Shown piece by piece: positions 26,530 to 34,856 of a stretch of DNA of 64,000 nt. The first letter of the stretch is position 1. Each line of letters opens with the position of its first letter. The notes under the pieces are model-generated. The model did no database searches and had not been told where the DNA came from. It saw nothing but the letters and a program-made list of their open reading frames with translations. Position numbers and translations under genes: made by a program. Source of the DNA: Alcanivorax limicola (GTDB taxonomy: Bacteria; Pseudomonadota; Gammaproteobacteria; Pseudomonadales; Alcanivoracaceae); assembly GCF_019931215.1 (NCBI RefSeq), contig NZ_JAIOUB010000001.1:1-64000 (forward strand), in the 5' to 3' direction.

Positions 26530-27495
26530 ATGAAAGCCCTGAAATTTGATCATGCCGGTGCGCTGGATGCGCTGGCGCTTGCAGAGATGCCGCGACCGGT
26601 ACCGGCCGATGGCGAGGTGCTGGTGCGGGTGTGCGCCGCAGGCCTCAACCCCAGCGATCTGAAAAATGTACTGGGGCGTTTCCCTTACACCACGCTGCCG
26701 CGTGTCCCGGGCCGGGACTTTGCCGGCATTGTCGAGGACGGGCCGGCAGCACTGAAAGGCAAGGCGGTCTGGGGCTCCGGCAAGGGCATCGGTTTTACCC
26801 GCGACGGCAGCCATGCCGACTACCTGGCGCTGCCGGCAGCGGCGGTGTCACTGAAACCGGAGAGCCTGAGCTTTGCCCAGGCCGCCAGTTGCGGTGTGCC
26901 CTGGATTACTGCCTGGGAAGCCATTGAGCGTGCCGGCGTTACCGCAGGGGCCACGGTCATCGTGATTGGGGCTAGCGGTGCGGTAGGGCTTGCGATGTCG
27001 GCGTTGGCGAAGGCAAGAGGGGCGCGCGTCATTGGTGCCGTGCGGCGCGCAGCGCAATTGACCGAGTTGGCGATTGTGGCGCCGGATATGGAAGCGCTGT
27101 TGCTGGGTGAGGCGGATGATTTTGTCAGCCGGGTCAGCGAAAAGTGCGAGGCGGGTGCGGATATCGTCATCGATACCACCGGATTCTGGCTGGCGCCGGC
27201 GGTGGCGGTGCTGGCGGATCGTGGACGTCTGGTATCTATTGCAGCGCCCGCAGACGGCATGACAACGCTGCCAGTGCTGGCCTTCTACCGGCGTTCTGCG
27301 ACCTTGATCGGGGTCAACTCGTTGCTGCATGACAGCGCCACCTGCGCGGCCATGCTGGCGCGTCTCGGGGCCGAGTTTGATCAGGGCGCCTTGCCCTTGC
27401 CACCGCCGCCCCACGAATGGCCGCTCGCAAACGGTGTGGCGGCCTACGAGGCCCTGGAAGCCGGTGGTGCGGGCAAGATTGTTCTGGTGCCCTGA
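26530..27495 (+). CDS. Quinone oxidoreductase-like MDR dehydrogenase
   Basis: 321 residues of the medium-chain dehydrogenase/reductase superfamily: a GroES-like N-terminal domain (NPSDLKNVLGRF, VPGRDFAGIV) and an NADPH-binding Rossmann domain (VIVIGASGAVGLAMSALAKARGARVIG). The structural and catalytic zinc cysteines are absent, so a zinc-independent quinone- or enal-reductase activity is more likely than alcohol oxidation. ATG 26530 gives the standard MKALKF start; the open frame upstream overlaps the divergent reductase gene and is not coding. Divergent pairing with a flavin reductase suggests shared redox or electrophile stress control (inference). Confidence 0.88.
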   Translation: MKALKFDHAGALDALALAEMPRPVPADGEVLVRVCAAGLNPSDLKNVLGRFPYTTLPRVPGRDFAGIVEDGPAALKGKAVWGSGKGIGFTRDGSHADYLALPAAAVSLKPESLSFAQAASCGVPWITAWEAIERAGVTAGATVIVIGASGAVGLAMSALAKARGARVIGAVRRAAQLTELAIVAPDMEALLLGEADDFVSRVSEKCEAGADIVIDTTGFWLAPAVAVLADRGRLVSIAAPADGMTTLPVLAFYRRSATLIGVNSLLHDSATCAAMLARLGAEFDQGALPLPPPPHEWPLANGVAAYEALEAGGAGKIVLVP

Positions 27496-27500
27496 AGGGC

Positions 27501-27538
27501 GTCAGAGGCGGGATGTCAGAGTCCGGATGTCAGAGGCT
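27501..27538 (-). repeat. 14-bp tandem triplication at the SulP stop codon
   Basis: GTCAGAG recurs at 27501, 27515 and 27529 with an exact 14-bp period. On the minus strand each unit reads CTCTGAC, and the one at 27529-27535 contains the SulP stop TGA (27530-27532). Two further copies of the gene end lie downstream. Confidence 0.85.
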
Positions 27539-29263
27539 TTGGTCAGGCTGAAGTGACTCCAGTGCGGCGGCCAGTGTGGGGGTAAACCGCAACTGGCCGG
27601 GCACCGGTGTCAGGTCCGCACGCGCCAGCGTTCGTAATGGTTGAAATTGCAGGTCGGCGACGACGATTTCGGTGCCCGCCCGGGCGGCCTTGTCCAGAAA
27701 CTTCATGAAGGCGTTGAGGCCGCCGGCGTCCAGAATCGGCACACCATCCATGTACAACACCAGCCCGCGCTGCCCCTCGCATTCCTCCAGCAAATCATCA
27801 AACACGCGATCTGCGGCAGCAAAGAACAGGGGCCCGGTAATCTTGATCAGATGCCAGCCCTCCGGCAGCGGCGTGTCGCCCGTGAGCTTGCGTTGGCTGC
27901 TGACATCGCTGACACGGGTCATGCCGGCCAACTGCTGCATGAACAGCAACGAGGCCAGGACGATGCCGACACCGATGGCAATCACCATATCGAACACCAC
28001 GGTCAGCGACAGGCAAACCAGCAACACCAGCACATCTTCCCGTGGTGCCCGCTGCAACAGGTGTTTTACCTTGGGGGCCTCGCTCATGTTCCAGGCCACC
28101 ATCAACAACAGTGCTGCCATGGAGGCCATGGGCAGATAGCTGAGCCAGCGAGCGAAGAACAGTACCGCGGCCAGCAGTACCAGAGAATGGACGATGGCGG
28201 ACACCGGCGACGTCGCGCCCGCGCGGTAATTGGCGGTAGAGCGCGCCAGCGCCGCTGTTGCTGCAAAACCACCAAAGAATGGCGCCACCATATTGCCCAG
28301 CCCCTGGCCGAGCAACTCGCCGTTGGCGTTATGGCGCCGGCCACTCATGCCGTCGAGCACCACGGCGCACAACAGCGATTCGATGGCCCCGAGCATGGCG
28401 ATGGTAAAGGCGGCCGGCAGCAACGCGCGCAGAATATCCAGCGACAGCAGGCTGCTGCCTGCAGGCGTCTCCCAATGCCACGGCAGGCTGAACTGCGGCA
28501 GAAACGGCGGAATGCCCTGGCCCGTGGTGCCATCCGGCCAGAGAAAGCTGAAACGGCTGCCAATGGTGGCGATGTCGTGGCCGAAATGCGCGAGCAACAG
28601 TGACGCTATGACCCCCAGCATTACCGCCGGTAAATGGCCGGGGATGCCGGTGCGCAGGCGTGGCCAGATGATCAGCGTCGCCAGGGTGACAGCGCCGGTC
28701 AGCAGGGTAGGCCAGTGGACATCGCGAAGGTGGCTGCCCAGTGTCAGCAGCTTGTCGATAAAATCCGGTGGCATTCCGGCAATCGGCAAGCCGAAGAAAT
28801 CACGCACCTGCAGCAGTGCAATGACGATGGCGATGCCGGACGTAAAGCCCAGGGTGACCGGCTCCGGAATGTATTCTATGAAGCGTCCGAAGCGAGCCAG
28901 TGCCATCAACACCATGATGACGCCGGCCATCAGTGTGGCCAGCAGCAACCCGCCAGGGCCGAACTGGAAAACGACGGGCTGCAATACCACGACAAAGGCG
29001 GCGGTGGGCCCGGACACCGAAAAGCGCGAGCCACCGGTCAGGGCGATCACCAGACCCGCGATGATCCCGGTGTACAGGCCATACTGCGGCGCTACGCCGA
29101 TGGCGACGGCTAGCGCCATCGCCAGGGGGATAGCAATGATGCCCACCGACAGCCCCGCCAGCAGGTCTTGCCGCAGGCGGCTGCGGGTATAGGGTTCGCG
29201 CAGGCACGCCTGCTGCAAGGCGCTGGCAAAGCGCACGGTGGTCAGATGTGAGCGATCGGCCAT
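27530..29263 (-). CDS. SulP-family anion transporter with STAS domain
   Basis: 577 residues. The membrane domain (about 25-430) has the SulP signature region GLYTGIIAGLVIALTGGS and the later LSYLPMASMAALLL. A C-terminal STAS domain (about 450-565) has VLYMDGVPILDAGGLNAFMKFL. SulP proteins carry sulfate, bicarbonate or dicarboxylates, and the sequence does not decide which. No carbonic anhydrase gene is adjacent. ATG 29263 (MADRSHL) follows a G-rich stretch; a longer frame to 29281 exists. Confidence 0.9.
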   Translation of the reverse strand: MADRSHLTTVRFASALQQACLREPYTRSRLRQDLLAGLSVGIIAIPLAMALAVAIGVAPQYGLYTGIIAGLVIALTGGSRFSVSGPTAAFVVVLQPVVFQFGPGGLLLATLMAGVIMVLMALARFGRFIEYIPEPVTLGFTSGIAIVIALLQVRDFFGLPIAGMPPDFIDKLLTLGSHLRDVHWPTLLTGAVTLATLIIWPRLRTGIPGHLPAVMLGVIASLLLAHFGHDIATIGSRFSFLWPDGTTGQGIPPFLPQFSLPWHWETPAGSSLLSLDILRALLPAAFTIAMLGAIESLLCAVVLDGMSGRRHNANGELLGQGLGNMVAPFFGGFAATAALARSTANYRAGATSPVSAIVHSLVLLAAVLFFARWLSYLPMASMAALLLMVAWNMSEAPKVKHLLQRAPREDVLVLLVCLSLTVVFDMVIAIGVGIVLASLLFMQQLAGMTRVSDVSSQRKLTGDTPLPEGWHLIKITGPLFFAAADRVFDDLLEECEGQRGLVLYMDGVPILDAGGLNAFMKFLDKAARAGTEIVVADLQFQPLRTLARADLTPVPGQLRFTPTLAAALESLQPDQSL

Positions 29264-29404
29264 GTTTCCCCCCCGCGCCATACGCCCTCGACGCCCTGCG
29301 GATGACGTGCTGTCAGGGCGGCCCGAAATGGCGAGTATACAACTGATCTTGCCGCAGCTGTGCCTTCACTTGCACCTGACCTTGGTCGAGGCATGCTCAA
29401 CAGC

Positions 29405-29758
29405 ATGAAAATGTCGATCAGCCAGCTCAAGAATATTGTTGTCGGGCGCCTGCGGATCCGTTCGGTGGACCTGTCTCTGTACACCGTGGAAGTGCAGTTG
29501 GGCGGTGACTGGCATGTGCTGGCTGATGATGACGGCAAGGTGCTCAGCTTCCGCAGTATGGAGGCCGTGCGCAAAGCACTGTCCTGCCTGAAAGTCCTCG
29601 AGGCAACGTTACTGCATGCCTCGCCGTACAACGAAATGATCGGCATCGAACCCAGTCGGGTCCCACCTATGGAAGTGCCCATCGATTGGCCGGGCCCCGC
29701 CGGCACTACCGCGCGGCGGCGCATGCGTCGTGGCGGTTTTGGTGGTGCGCTGCGTTGA
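29405..29758 (+). CDS. DUF6482-like protein
   Basis: About 117 residues, soluble, starting MKMSISQLKNIVV. It shows VQLGGDWHVLADDDGKVLSFRSMEAVRKAL and a conserved-looking LLHASPYNEMIGIEP block, then a basic, glycine-rich tail (TTARRRMRRGGFGG). I assign it to DUF6482 from memory; function is unknown. The start is uncertain, with ATGs at 29360, 29393, 29405 and 29411. It is a single gene divergent from SulP. Confidence 0.7.
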   Translation: MKMSISQLKNIVVGRLRIRSVDLSLYTVEVQLGGDWHVLADDDGKVLSFRSMEAVRKALSCLKVLEATLLHASPYNEMIGIEPSRVPPMEVPIDWPGPAGTTARRRMRRGGFGGALR

Positions 29759-29837
29759 TGACCTGGGTCATCGTGCTGATCCGTCAGGTTATCGTATAGT
29801 AAGGCTCTGAACTCATTGCACGGAGCCTGATGACCTG

Positions 29838-31517
29838 ATGCTGGACGCATGGCAGTTGTTGGCGGGTCTTGGCCTGTTCCTGCTTGGCATGGATTACATT
29901 GAACGGGGCCTCAAGGGACTGGGCAATGACGTGCTGGTGCGGGTGTTGCGTGGCAGCACCGGGCGCGCCTGGACCGGCGTCCTGGTGGGCGCAGCGGCCA
30001 CTGCACTGATGCAGAGCAGCTCGCTGGTTGGTCTGCTGGTGCTGGCCTTTGTGGGCGCGGGCATCATGCCCATGAAGAACGCCCTCGGCGTTGTGGTGGG
30101 CACCCATGTCGGCACCACTGTCACAGGCTGGATCGTCGCCACCGTCGGTTTCAAGCTGGATATGGGGGCCTTGTCCCTGCCGCTGCTGGGGCTTGGCGGG
30201 CTGGGTGTTGCCATGCTGGCCGAACACAATCGCCCCGGTGCCGCGGCGCGTCTGTTGCTGGGTTTCGGTCTGTTGTTGTCCGGCCTGGGGTTCATGAAAG
30301 AAGGCGTTGAGACCTTCGCCTCCACGGTGGACATGGTCTGGCTCGCCGATTATCCGGTAGCAATTTTTGCTGTGGTGGGGCTGGTACTGGCGACGCTGCT
30401 GCAATCCAGTTCTGCGACTATGATGATCAGTCTGTCAGCCTTGCACGCTGGCGTGATCACGCTACCCATGGGCGCGGCGATTACCATCGGCGCACACATC
30501 GGTACTACCAGTACCATGGCGCTGGGCGCGTTGCGCGGCGATGCCGCCAGCCGCCGGGTTGCGGTGTTCAATGTCATCTACAGTACGGCCACGGCGGTGT
30601 TTGCCTTGCTGGTGCTGTTGCCCTTCGTTGCACCAATGCAAGCCTGGCTGGGCATCGAAGATCCGCTCTACAGCCTGGTGGCCTTTCATACCCTCTTTAC
30701 GCTGCTCGGTGTGTTGATGTTCTATCCTTTGCTGGGCTACGCCGCGCCGTTGCTGGAAAAGTATGTGGCGGGCCGTCGCAACCAGGTCAGCCAGTTTGTC
30801 AGCAAGGTGCCGCCGTCCATCAGTGAGGCCGCCGTGGCAGGTCTCGAAAAAGAAACGCTGCATGCGCTGGGGCGGGCCATGCAGCTGACGGCCAGCGCAT
30901 TTGGTGGTCGAACAGGGCAGGCGTTGCGCCCCGCCTCGGTGCCGCGCCGGCGTCTGACCGGTGCGCCCGGTTTTCTGGATGAGTACCAGGCGCTGAAAAA
31001 TCTGGAAGGCGAAATCCTGACATTCATTACTGCCATGCAGACCAGCGAGCTGTCGTCTGCACAGGCCGAGCGGGTCAGCGCACTGGCCGCCGCGACGCGC
31101 GACGCCGTGTACGCCTCCAAGGCGGTCAAGGATGTGCGCAGTAACCTGGATGATATGCGTTTGCGCACAGCCACCAGCGCCTGGGTCAGCGACTTGAGTG
31201 CGCATGTGCTGTCGACGCTGAACACGCTGGAGACGTTGCTGATTGGAAAGATGGGTTTGTCGGGGCATGAAGCGCCGCACAGTGGCGTCTCGGCGAACAC
31301 ACTCGCGGCGCTGACAGAGCGCCACAGCGACACGATGCGTCAGTTGCTGATGCAGCTTCAGCAACGTGGGTGGCAGGGCTTGCTGCACTCAACGGCACTC
31401 AACGTGATTCGGGAGCTCGATCAGAACCTGATAGGGCTGATACGCGCCGTGCAGGCCTGTATGAACACCGAAAGCTCCCCGGATGTTGAGCCAGTGGACA
31501 CAGAAATACAGGGCTGA
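29838..31517 (+). CDS. Na/Pi-cotransporter family protein (NptA/YjbB-like)
   Basis: 559 residues. The membrane half (about 1-310) holds the two inverted repeats of the Na/Pi-cotransporter II family, each with a glutamine-serine signature: ALMQSSSLVG and TLLQSSSATMM. The C-terminal half (about 335-545) is helical and PhoU-like. These proteins move phosphate with sodium; the bacterial YjbB type probably exports it. Upstream 76 bp separate it from DUF6482. The 235 bp downstream (31518-31752) hold the control region of the following regulator. Confidence 0.88.
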   Translation: MLDAWQLLAGLGLFLLGMDYIERGLKGLGNDVLVRVLRGSTGRAWTGVLVGAAATALMQSSSLVGLLVLAFVGAGIMPMKNALGVVVGTHVGTTVTGWIVATVGFKLDMGALSLPLLGLGGLGVAMLAEHNRPGAAARLLLGFGLLLSGLGFMKEGVETFASTVDMVWLADYPVAIFAVVGLVLATLLQSSSATMMISLSALHAGVITLPMGAAITIGAHIGTTSTMALGALRGDAASRRVAVFNVIYSTATAVFALLVLLPFVAPMQAWLGIEDPLYSLVAFHTLFTLLGVLMFYPLLGYAAPLLEKYVAGRRNQVSQFVSKVPPSISEAAVAGLEKETLHALGRAMQLTASAFGGRTGQALRPASVPRRRLTGAPGFLDEYQALKNLEGEILTFITAMQTSELSSAQAERVSALAAATRDAVYASKAVKDVRSNLDDMRLRTATSAWVSDLSAHVLSTLNTLETLLIGKMGLSGHEAPHSGVSANTLAALTERHSDTMRQLLMQLQQRGWQGLLHSTALNVIRELDQNLIGLIRAVQACMNTESSPDVEPVDTEIQG

Positions 31518-31620
31518 AGCTGGCGCGAACGTACTGCTTCCGCCCTGGTGAATGTGCGCTGGTTCACGAAACATGTCTTTCTTTCCGCCTTTTTACAAAA
31601 TTAATAATTCGTGCCCGCTT

Positions 31621-31649
31621 TTGACAAGAATCTTGTCGATCAGATCAAT
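31621..31649 (+). promoter_or_regulatory. Candidate promoter of the first AraC gene
   Basis: TTGACA (31621-31626) is followed after 17 bp by ATCAAT (31644-31649). The -35 is consensus and the -10 weak, as expected for an activator-dependent promoter. The same TTGACA-N17-ATCAAT arrangement occurs at 34706-34734 before the Ash-domain protein gene. Confidence 0.5.
31623..31637. promoter_or_regulatory. Perfect palindrome GACAAGA-A-TCTTGTC (candidate operator)
   Basis: A 15-bp perfect inverted repeat overlapping the -35 box and spacer of the candidate promoter. GACAAG half-sites recur upstream of the second AraC gene. A further pair of direct repeats (AATAATAAGA at 31670-31679 and 31689-31698) lies downstream in the AT-rich leader. 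Confidence 0.5.
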
Positions 31650-31752
31650 GAATGCCCGCGCAGGAGAATAATAATAAGACAGGAAGGCAATAATAAGAAA
31701 ATGACGAACTGGGGGGAATAACAACTAACCTGTATCTGGCGCGAGAAAAATA

Positions 31753-32805
31753 ATGTACAGAGCAGACAGCATGGCATTTGAAGTGCCTATTATATCAGTT
31801 CGTTATGTGCGCGCGTTTGTCAGCTTCATGGAAAGTAGAGGCATCAGTCGGCAGATGCTTCTCACTGGTACGGGCGTGCGCGAAACGACACTGGATGACC
31901 CCAATCGATTCTTCTCCATGGTTCAGGTTGTGCGCGTGCTCGGCCGTGCGGAAATGCTGCTGGAGGATGACCAGTCAGGCTTTGCATTTGGTCAACGCCT
32001 TGATCTGCAAGGTCACGGCGTACTCGGGTTCGCGTTGTTGCAGCAACGCGATCATCGCACGTTGATAAGAATGATCGTGGACTACCTTCGTGTCGCCCTG
32101 CCGATTATGGACATGCGTATCAAGTGTTTCGGTGATGAGGTCAGTATTGCTCTCGCCGATACCTGGGAGCTTGGGGCGTTACGCCCCTTTGTGGCCAAAA
32201 TGTACATGGGCAGCATTCATACGCTGGCGTCTCTGGTGTGTCGCGATTTCGTATTCGAGTTCGATTTTCCGGCAGACAAAAGCACATCCTCATGGTTGAC
32301 CCTCACACGCGGTGCCGAAGTGCGTTTCGGCTGTGATAAGAACCGCATTGTAATGCCGCTGTCCGGGTACCGGCCGTGGGGTAACGAAGATGGTCTGGCG
32401 CGTCGCCTGGCGGCAGCGAGGTCGAGAGAAAGCATCGAGGTCGACACACACCGGGATACGGGCACGCTGCAATCAGGAAGTGCGGTGGAAGTCGTTGTGC
32501 GCGTGAAGCAGCACGTCATGAATAACCCGGGCCGCAATGGCTCGCTGGATCGTGTTGCGGATGAGTTGGGCATGAGCCCGAGATCGGTGCGCTATCATCT
32601 GAATCTGGCCGGTTTCGCCTTTCATGATATTCGCAACAGCATCAGGGAGACCTATGCGACCCGCTACCTCAAGGATACGCGTTTGCCGTTGAGTCGCATT
32701 GCCGAGAAGGTGGGCTACAGTGACCAGGCCAGCTTCACGAAGGCCTACCGGGGCTGGACGGGTAAGACACCGGGCGATGTCAGGCGTGCAAGCAGAATGC
32801 TATGA
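31753..32805 (+). CDS. AraC-family regulator with arabinose-binding-like N-domain (OruR type), copy A
   Basis: 350 residues. The N-terminal domain (about 1-215, AFEVPIISVRYVRAF) belongs to the Arabinose_bd group of AraC/OruR-like regulators that sense amino acids, lipids or related metabolites. The C-terminal DNA-binding domain (about 245-345) has two HTH units with SLDRVADELGMSPRSVRYHL and the diagnostic RIAEKVGYSDQASFTKAYRGWTGKTPGDVRR. It overlaps the GspN-like gene by 4 bp. Copy B lies 0.8 kb downstream and is clearly homologous throughout. It is the likely activator of the lipase/FadL cluster. Confidence 0.92.
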   Translation: MYRADSMAFEVPIISVRYVRAFVSFMESRGISRQMLLTGTGVRETTLDDPNRFFSMVQVVRVLGRAEMLLEDDQSGFAFGQRLDLQGHGVLGFALLQQRDHRTLIRMIVDYLRVALPIMDMRIKCFGDEVSIALADTWELGALRPFVAKMYMGSIHTLASLVCRDFVFEFDFPADKSTSSWLTLTRGAEVRFGCDKNRIVMPLSGYRPWGNEDGLARRLAAARSRESIEVDTHRDTGTLQSGSAVEVVVRVKQHVMNNPGRNGSLDRVADELGMSPRSVRYHLNLAGFAFHDIRNSIRETYATRYLKDTRLPLSRIAEKVGYSDQASFTKAYRGWTGKTPGDVRRASRML

Positions 32806-33518
32806 CGGTGAGCGAGCGCGTGCTACTGAGTGCGGTATTTCTTGTCAGTCTCTGCGGCTTTCTGCTTGCCGGTATTCCTGCCGCAACGGTGCTTTCTCCG
32901 CTACTGACAATGGATGCAGAATCAGAACGCCCGATCATTACACGTGTACAGGGCGTCTGGTGGGATGGTGCTGTGCAGGGCAGGTGGCGGGAACACCACT
33001 TCCTGGCACGCTGGAGGCTGGAACGGCGTGGCCTCTCGCCCGGTGTGCGCTTGAGCATTGATGCGGGCGGCTTCGATGCCTCGGGTTGGGCGGGTCGCGG
33101 TTCGCGAGATTGGCGCCTGGAGCAGTGGCTCGTGACGTTGCCCGTCATGCTCGTGGAGGACCTGCTGCCAGATGTGAGTGCCGACGGTATCTTTGAAATT
33201 GATATAGAGGCGTTGGCACTGAGCAACAGCACGCTGAAACACGTCGATGGCAAGCTCCGCTATGGTGGTGGAAAGGTATCCTGGCGGGAACTGGAGAGTG
33301 TCAGTGTGCCAGCCCTGGACGGCGTGCTGGGCATGGTGGAGGGCCGGCCCGAATTTTCCATGGCGGGGCCGGCGGGCGAGACACTGATGCAGGCACGGTT
33401 GGGGCAAGATGAAGTGTCGTTACGTATTTATACGGCGTTGCTACAGTTATTTGGCATGACCGAGGACGGTGACCCGGCGAGTGAAATATTCCATAACACG
33501 TATGCGTTCCCCCATTGA
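32802..33518 (+). CDS. Orphan GspN-like bitopic protein
   Basis: 238 residues: a short cytoplasmic N-terminus, one membrane helix (about 7-30, VLLSAVFLVSLCGFLLAGIPAATV) and a periplasmic domain. The pattern VQGVWWDGAVQGRWREHHFLARWRL and later LGMVEGRPEFSMAGPAG fits the type II secretion GspN family, although no other Gsp genes are present. Its start overlaps the regulator stop (ATGA), so its expression is tied to the AraC protein. A periplasmic accessory role for secretion of the lipase cluster is inferred. Confidence 0.65.
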   Translation: MTVSERVLLSAVFLVSLCGFLLAGIPAATVLSPLLTMDAESERPIITRVQGVWWDGAVQGRWREHHFLARWRLERRGLSPGVRLSIDAGGFDASGWAGRGSRDWRLEQWLVTLPVMLVEDLLPDVSADGIFEIDIEALALSNSTLKHVDGKLRYGGGKVSWRELESVSVPALDGVLGMVEGRPEFSMAGPAGETLMQARLGQDEVSLRIYTALLQLFGMTEDGDPASEIFHNTYAFPH

Positions 33519-33543
33519 CAAGCAAGGCGGCATTCTGGACAAG
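33515..33543 (+). promoter_or_regulatory. GACAAG direct repeats upstream of the second AraC gene
   Basis: GACAAG occurs at 33517-33522 and 33538-33543, exactly 21 bp apart (two helical turns), a geometry AraC-family proteins favour. The first copy lies within TTGACA (33515-33520) at the GspN stop codon. No convincing -10 follows. Confidence 0.35.
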
Positions 33544-33627
33544 ACGCGCCGGCGTCGGGGACACGATAATCTGCAATATGTATAGATTTTCAGGTGTTCC
33601 GGCACATCGAGGTGGGCGACATCCGTC

Positions 33628-34656
33628 ATGTTGCATAAGAAGAACAGCACGGCCTACGAAGTACCTTTGATTCCCGTGCGCTATGCACGCCAGTTTCTGG
33701 ATTTTGTTGGCGCACAGGGTATCGCGAGAGATGCCGTGCTGTATGGCGCTGAGTTGGATATTCGGGAACTGGATAACCCGGATATGATGCTGAACATGCG
33801 ACAAACCATCCAGATCCTTGATCAGGCGCGTCGATTGCTCGACGATGAGCGTGCCGGTTTCCGCTTTGGTCAGAAGCTGGATCTGCTCGGGCATGGGCTG
33901 CTGGGTTTCTCCTTGCTCTGGCAGCAGGATCAACGTGATCTGATCAGAATGCATGTGCAGTACATTCGTGTCGCGCTGCCCATTATGGATATGGATATCC
34001 AGTGTGTCGGTGGAGAGATTCGCGTCCGGCTGCATGATGTGTGGGATCTTGGTGGTTTGCGACCCTTCATTGTGGCCGTTTACATGGGCAGCGTTCATTC
34101 ACTGGCCTCTCTGGTATGCCGGCATCTGCGTTTCGAGTTCGATTTTCATGCACAGCGCCCCGCGAACGAGTGGGAAAGCATGGTTGAAGGCTCGAGTATG
34201 GTGTTCGGTGCACCTGTCAGCCAGGTATTGATGCCGCTTTCAGGGCGGCCGCCCTGGAGCAATGATGCGTCGCTCTCCTACTATCTGGCCGGTGCGCGCT
34301 CGCGCGAATCCTTGCAGGCCAATGGCGATATGGAGGTGGTCGCACTGGTTCGCCAGAAGTTGCTGGATAACCCGGGGCGCGACAGCACCCTGGAGCGGGT
34401 GGCGGAGCGTCTGGAGATGAGCCCCCGCTCTGTGCGCCATCACCTGCGCCGGGCCGGGGCGTCCTTCCATGGTATGCGCAATGAGATACGCGAGGCCTTT
34501 GCGACACGCTACCTGACGGAAACTTATCTTTCCTTGCAACGTATTGCCGAGGTGCTCGGGTATAGCGATCAGGCCAGTTTTACCAAAGCCTATCGGGTCT
34601 GGACGGGCACGACGCCCGGTGAGGTTCGTCGTCGCAAAAAGAAAAACGATGCATGA
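33628..34656 (+). CDS. AraC-family regulator (OruR type), copy B
   Basis: 342 residues, aligned end to end with copy A at 31753: AYEVPLIPVRYARQF at the start, the LGHGLLGFSLLWQQDQRDLIRMHVQYIRVALPIMDM block, and the HTH region TLERVAERLEMSPRSVRHHLRRAG with RIAEVLGYSDQASFTKAYRVWTGTTPGEVRRR. A lineage duplication with GspN left between the copies is the simplest explanation. It may divide effector recognition with copy A. The 200 bp after it hold a candidate promoter for the secreted-protein genes. Confidence 0.92.
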   Translation: MLHKKNSTAYEVPLIPVRYARQFLDFVGAQGIARDAVLYGAELDIRELDNPDMMLNMRQTIQILDQARRLLDDERAGFRFGQKLDLLGHGLLGFSLLWQQDQRDLIRMHVQYIRVALPIMDMDIQCVGGEIRVRLHDVWDLGGLRPFIVAVYMGSVHSLASLVCRHLRFEFDFHAQRPANEWESMVEGSSMVFGAPVSQVLMPLSGRPPWSNDASLSYYLAGARSRESLQANGDMEVVALVRQKLLDNPGRDSTLERVAERLEMSPRSVRHHLRRAGASFHGMRNEIREAFATRYLTETYLSLQRIAEVLGYSDQASFTKAYRVWTGTTPGEVRRRKKKNDA

Positions 34657-34705
34657 TGTAGCACCGGTCATGACGTGTTTCACAGGTTTTTCCATCATTC
34701 CCGAT

Positions 34706-34734
34706 TTGACAACATCATTGCCGTTTACATCAAT
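34706..34734 (+). promoter_or_regulatory. Candidate promoter of the Ash-domain secreted protein gene
   Basis: TTGACA (34706-34711), 17 bp, ATCAAT (34729-34734), the last followed by GA as in the regulator promoter at 31621. The match in -35, spacing and non-consensus -10 suggests a shared regulon. The gene starts 122 bp downstream, leaving a long leader. Confidence 0.5.
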
Positions 34735-34856
34735 GACCCCCTCCGTCTCCCCGAACAGATAATGATCGCGCTGATTATGCTTCGTTGTTTTGAGCATTCC
34801 CTATCGGAGCATTCTGCATCAAGAACGCCAATAACAGGGATACGGAGGAAAGTATC

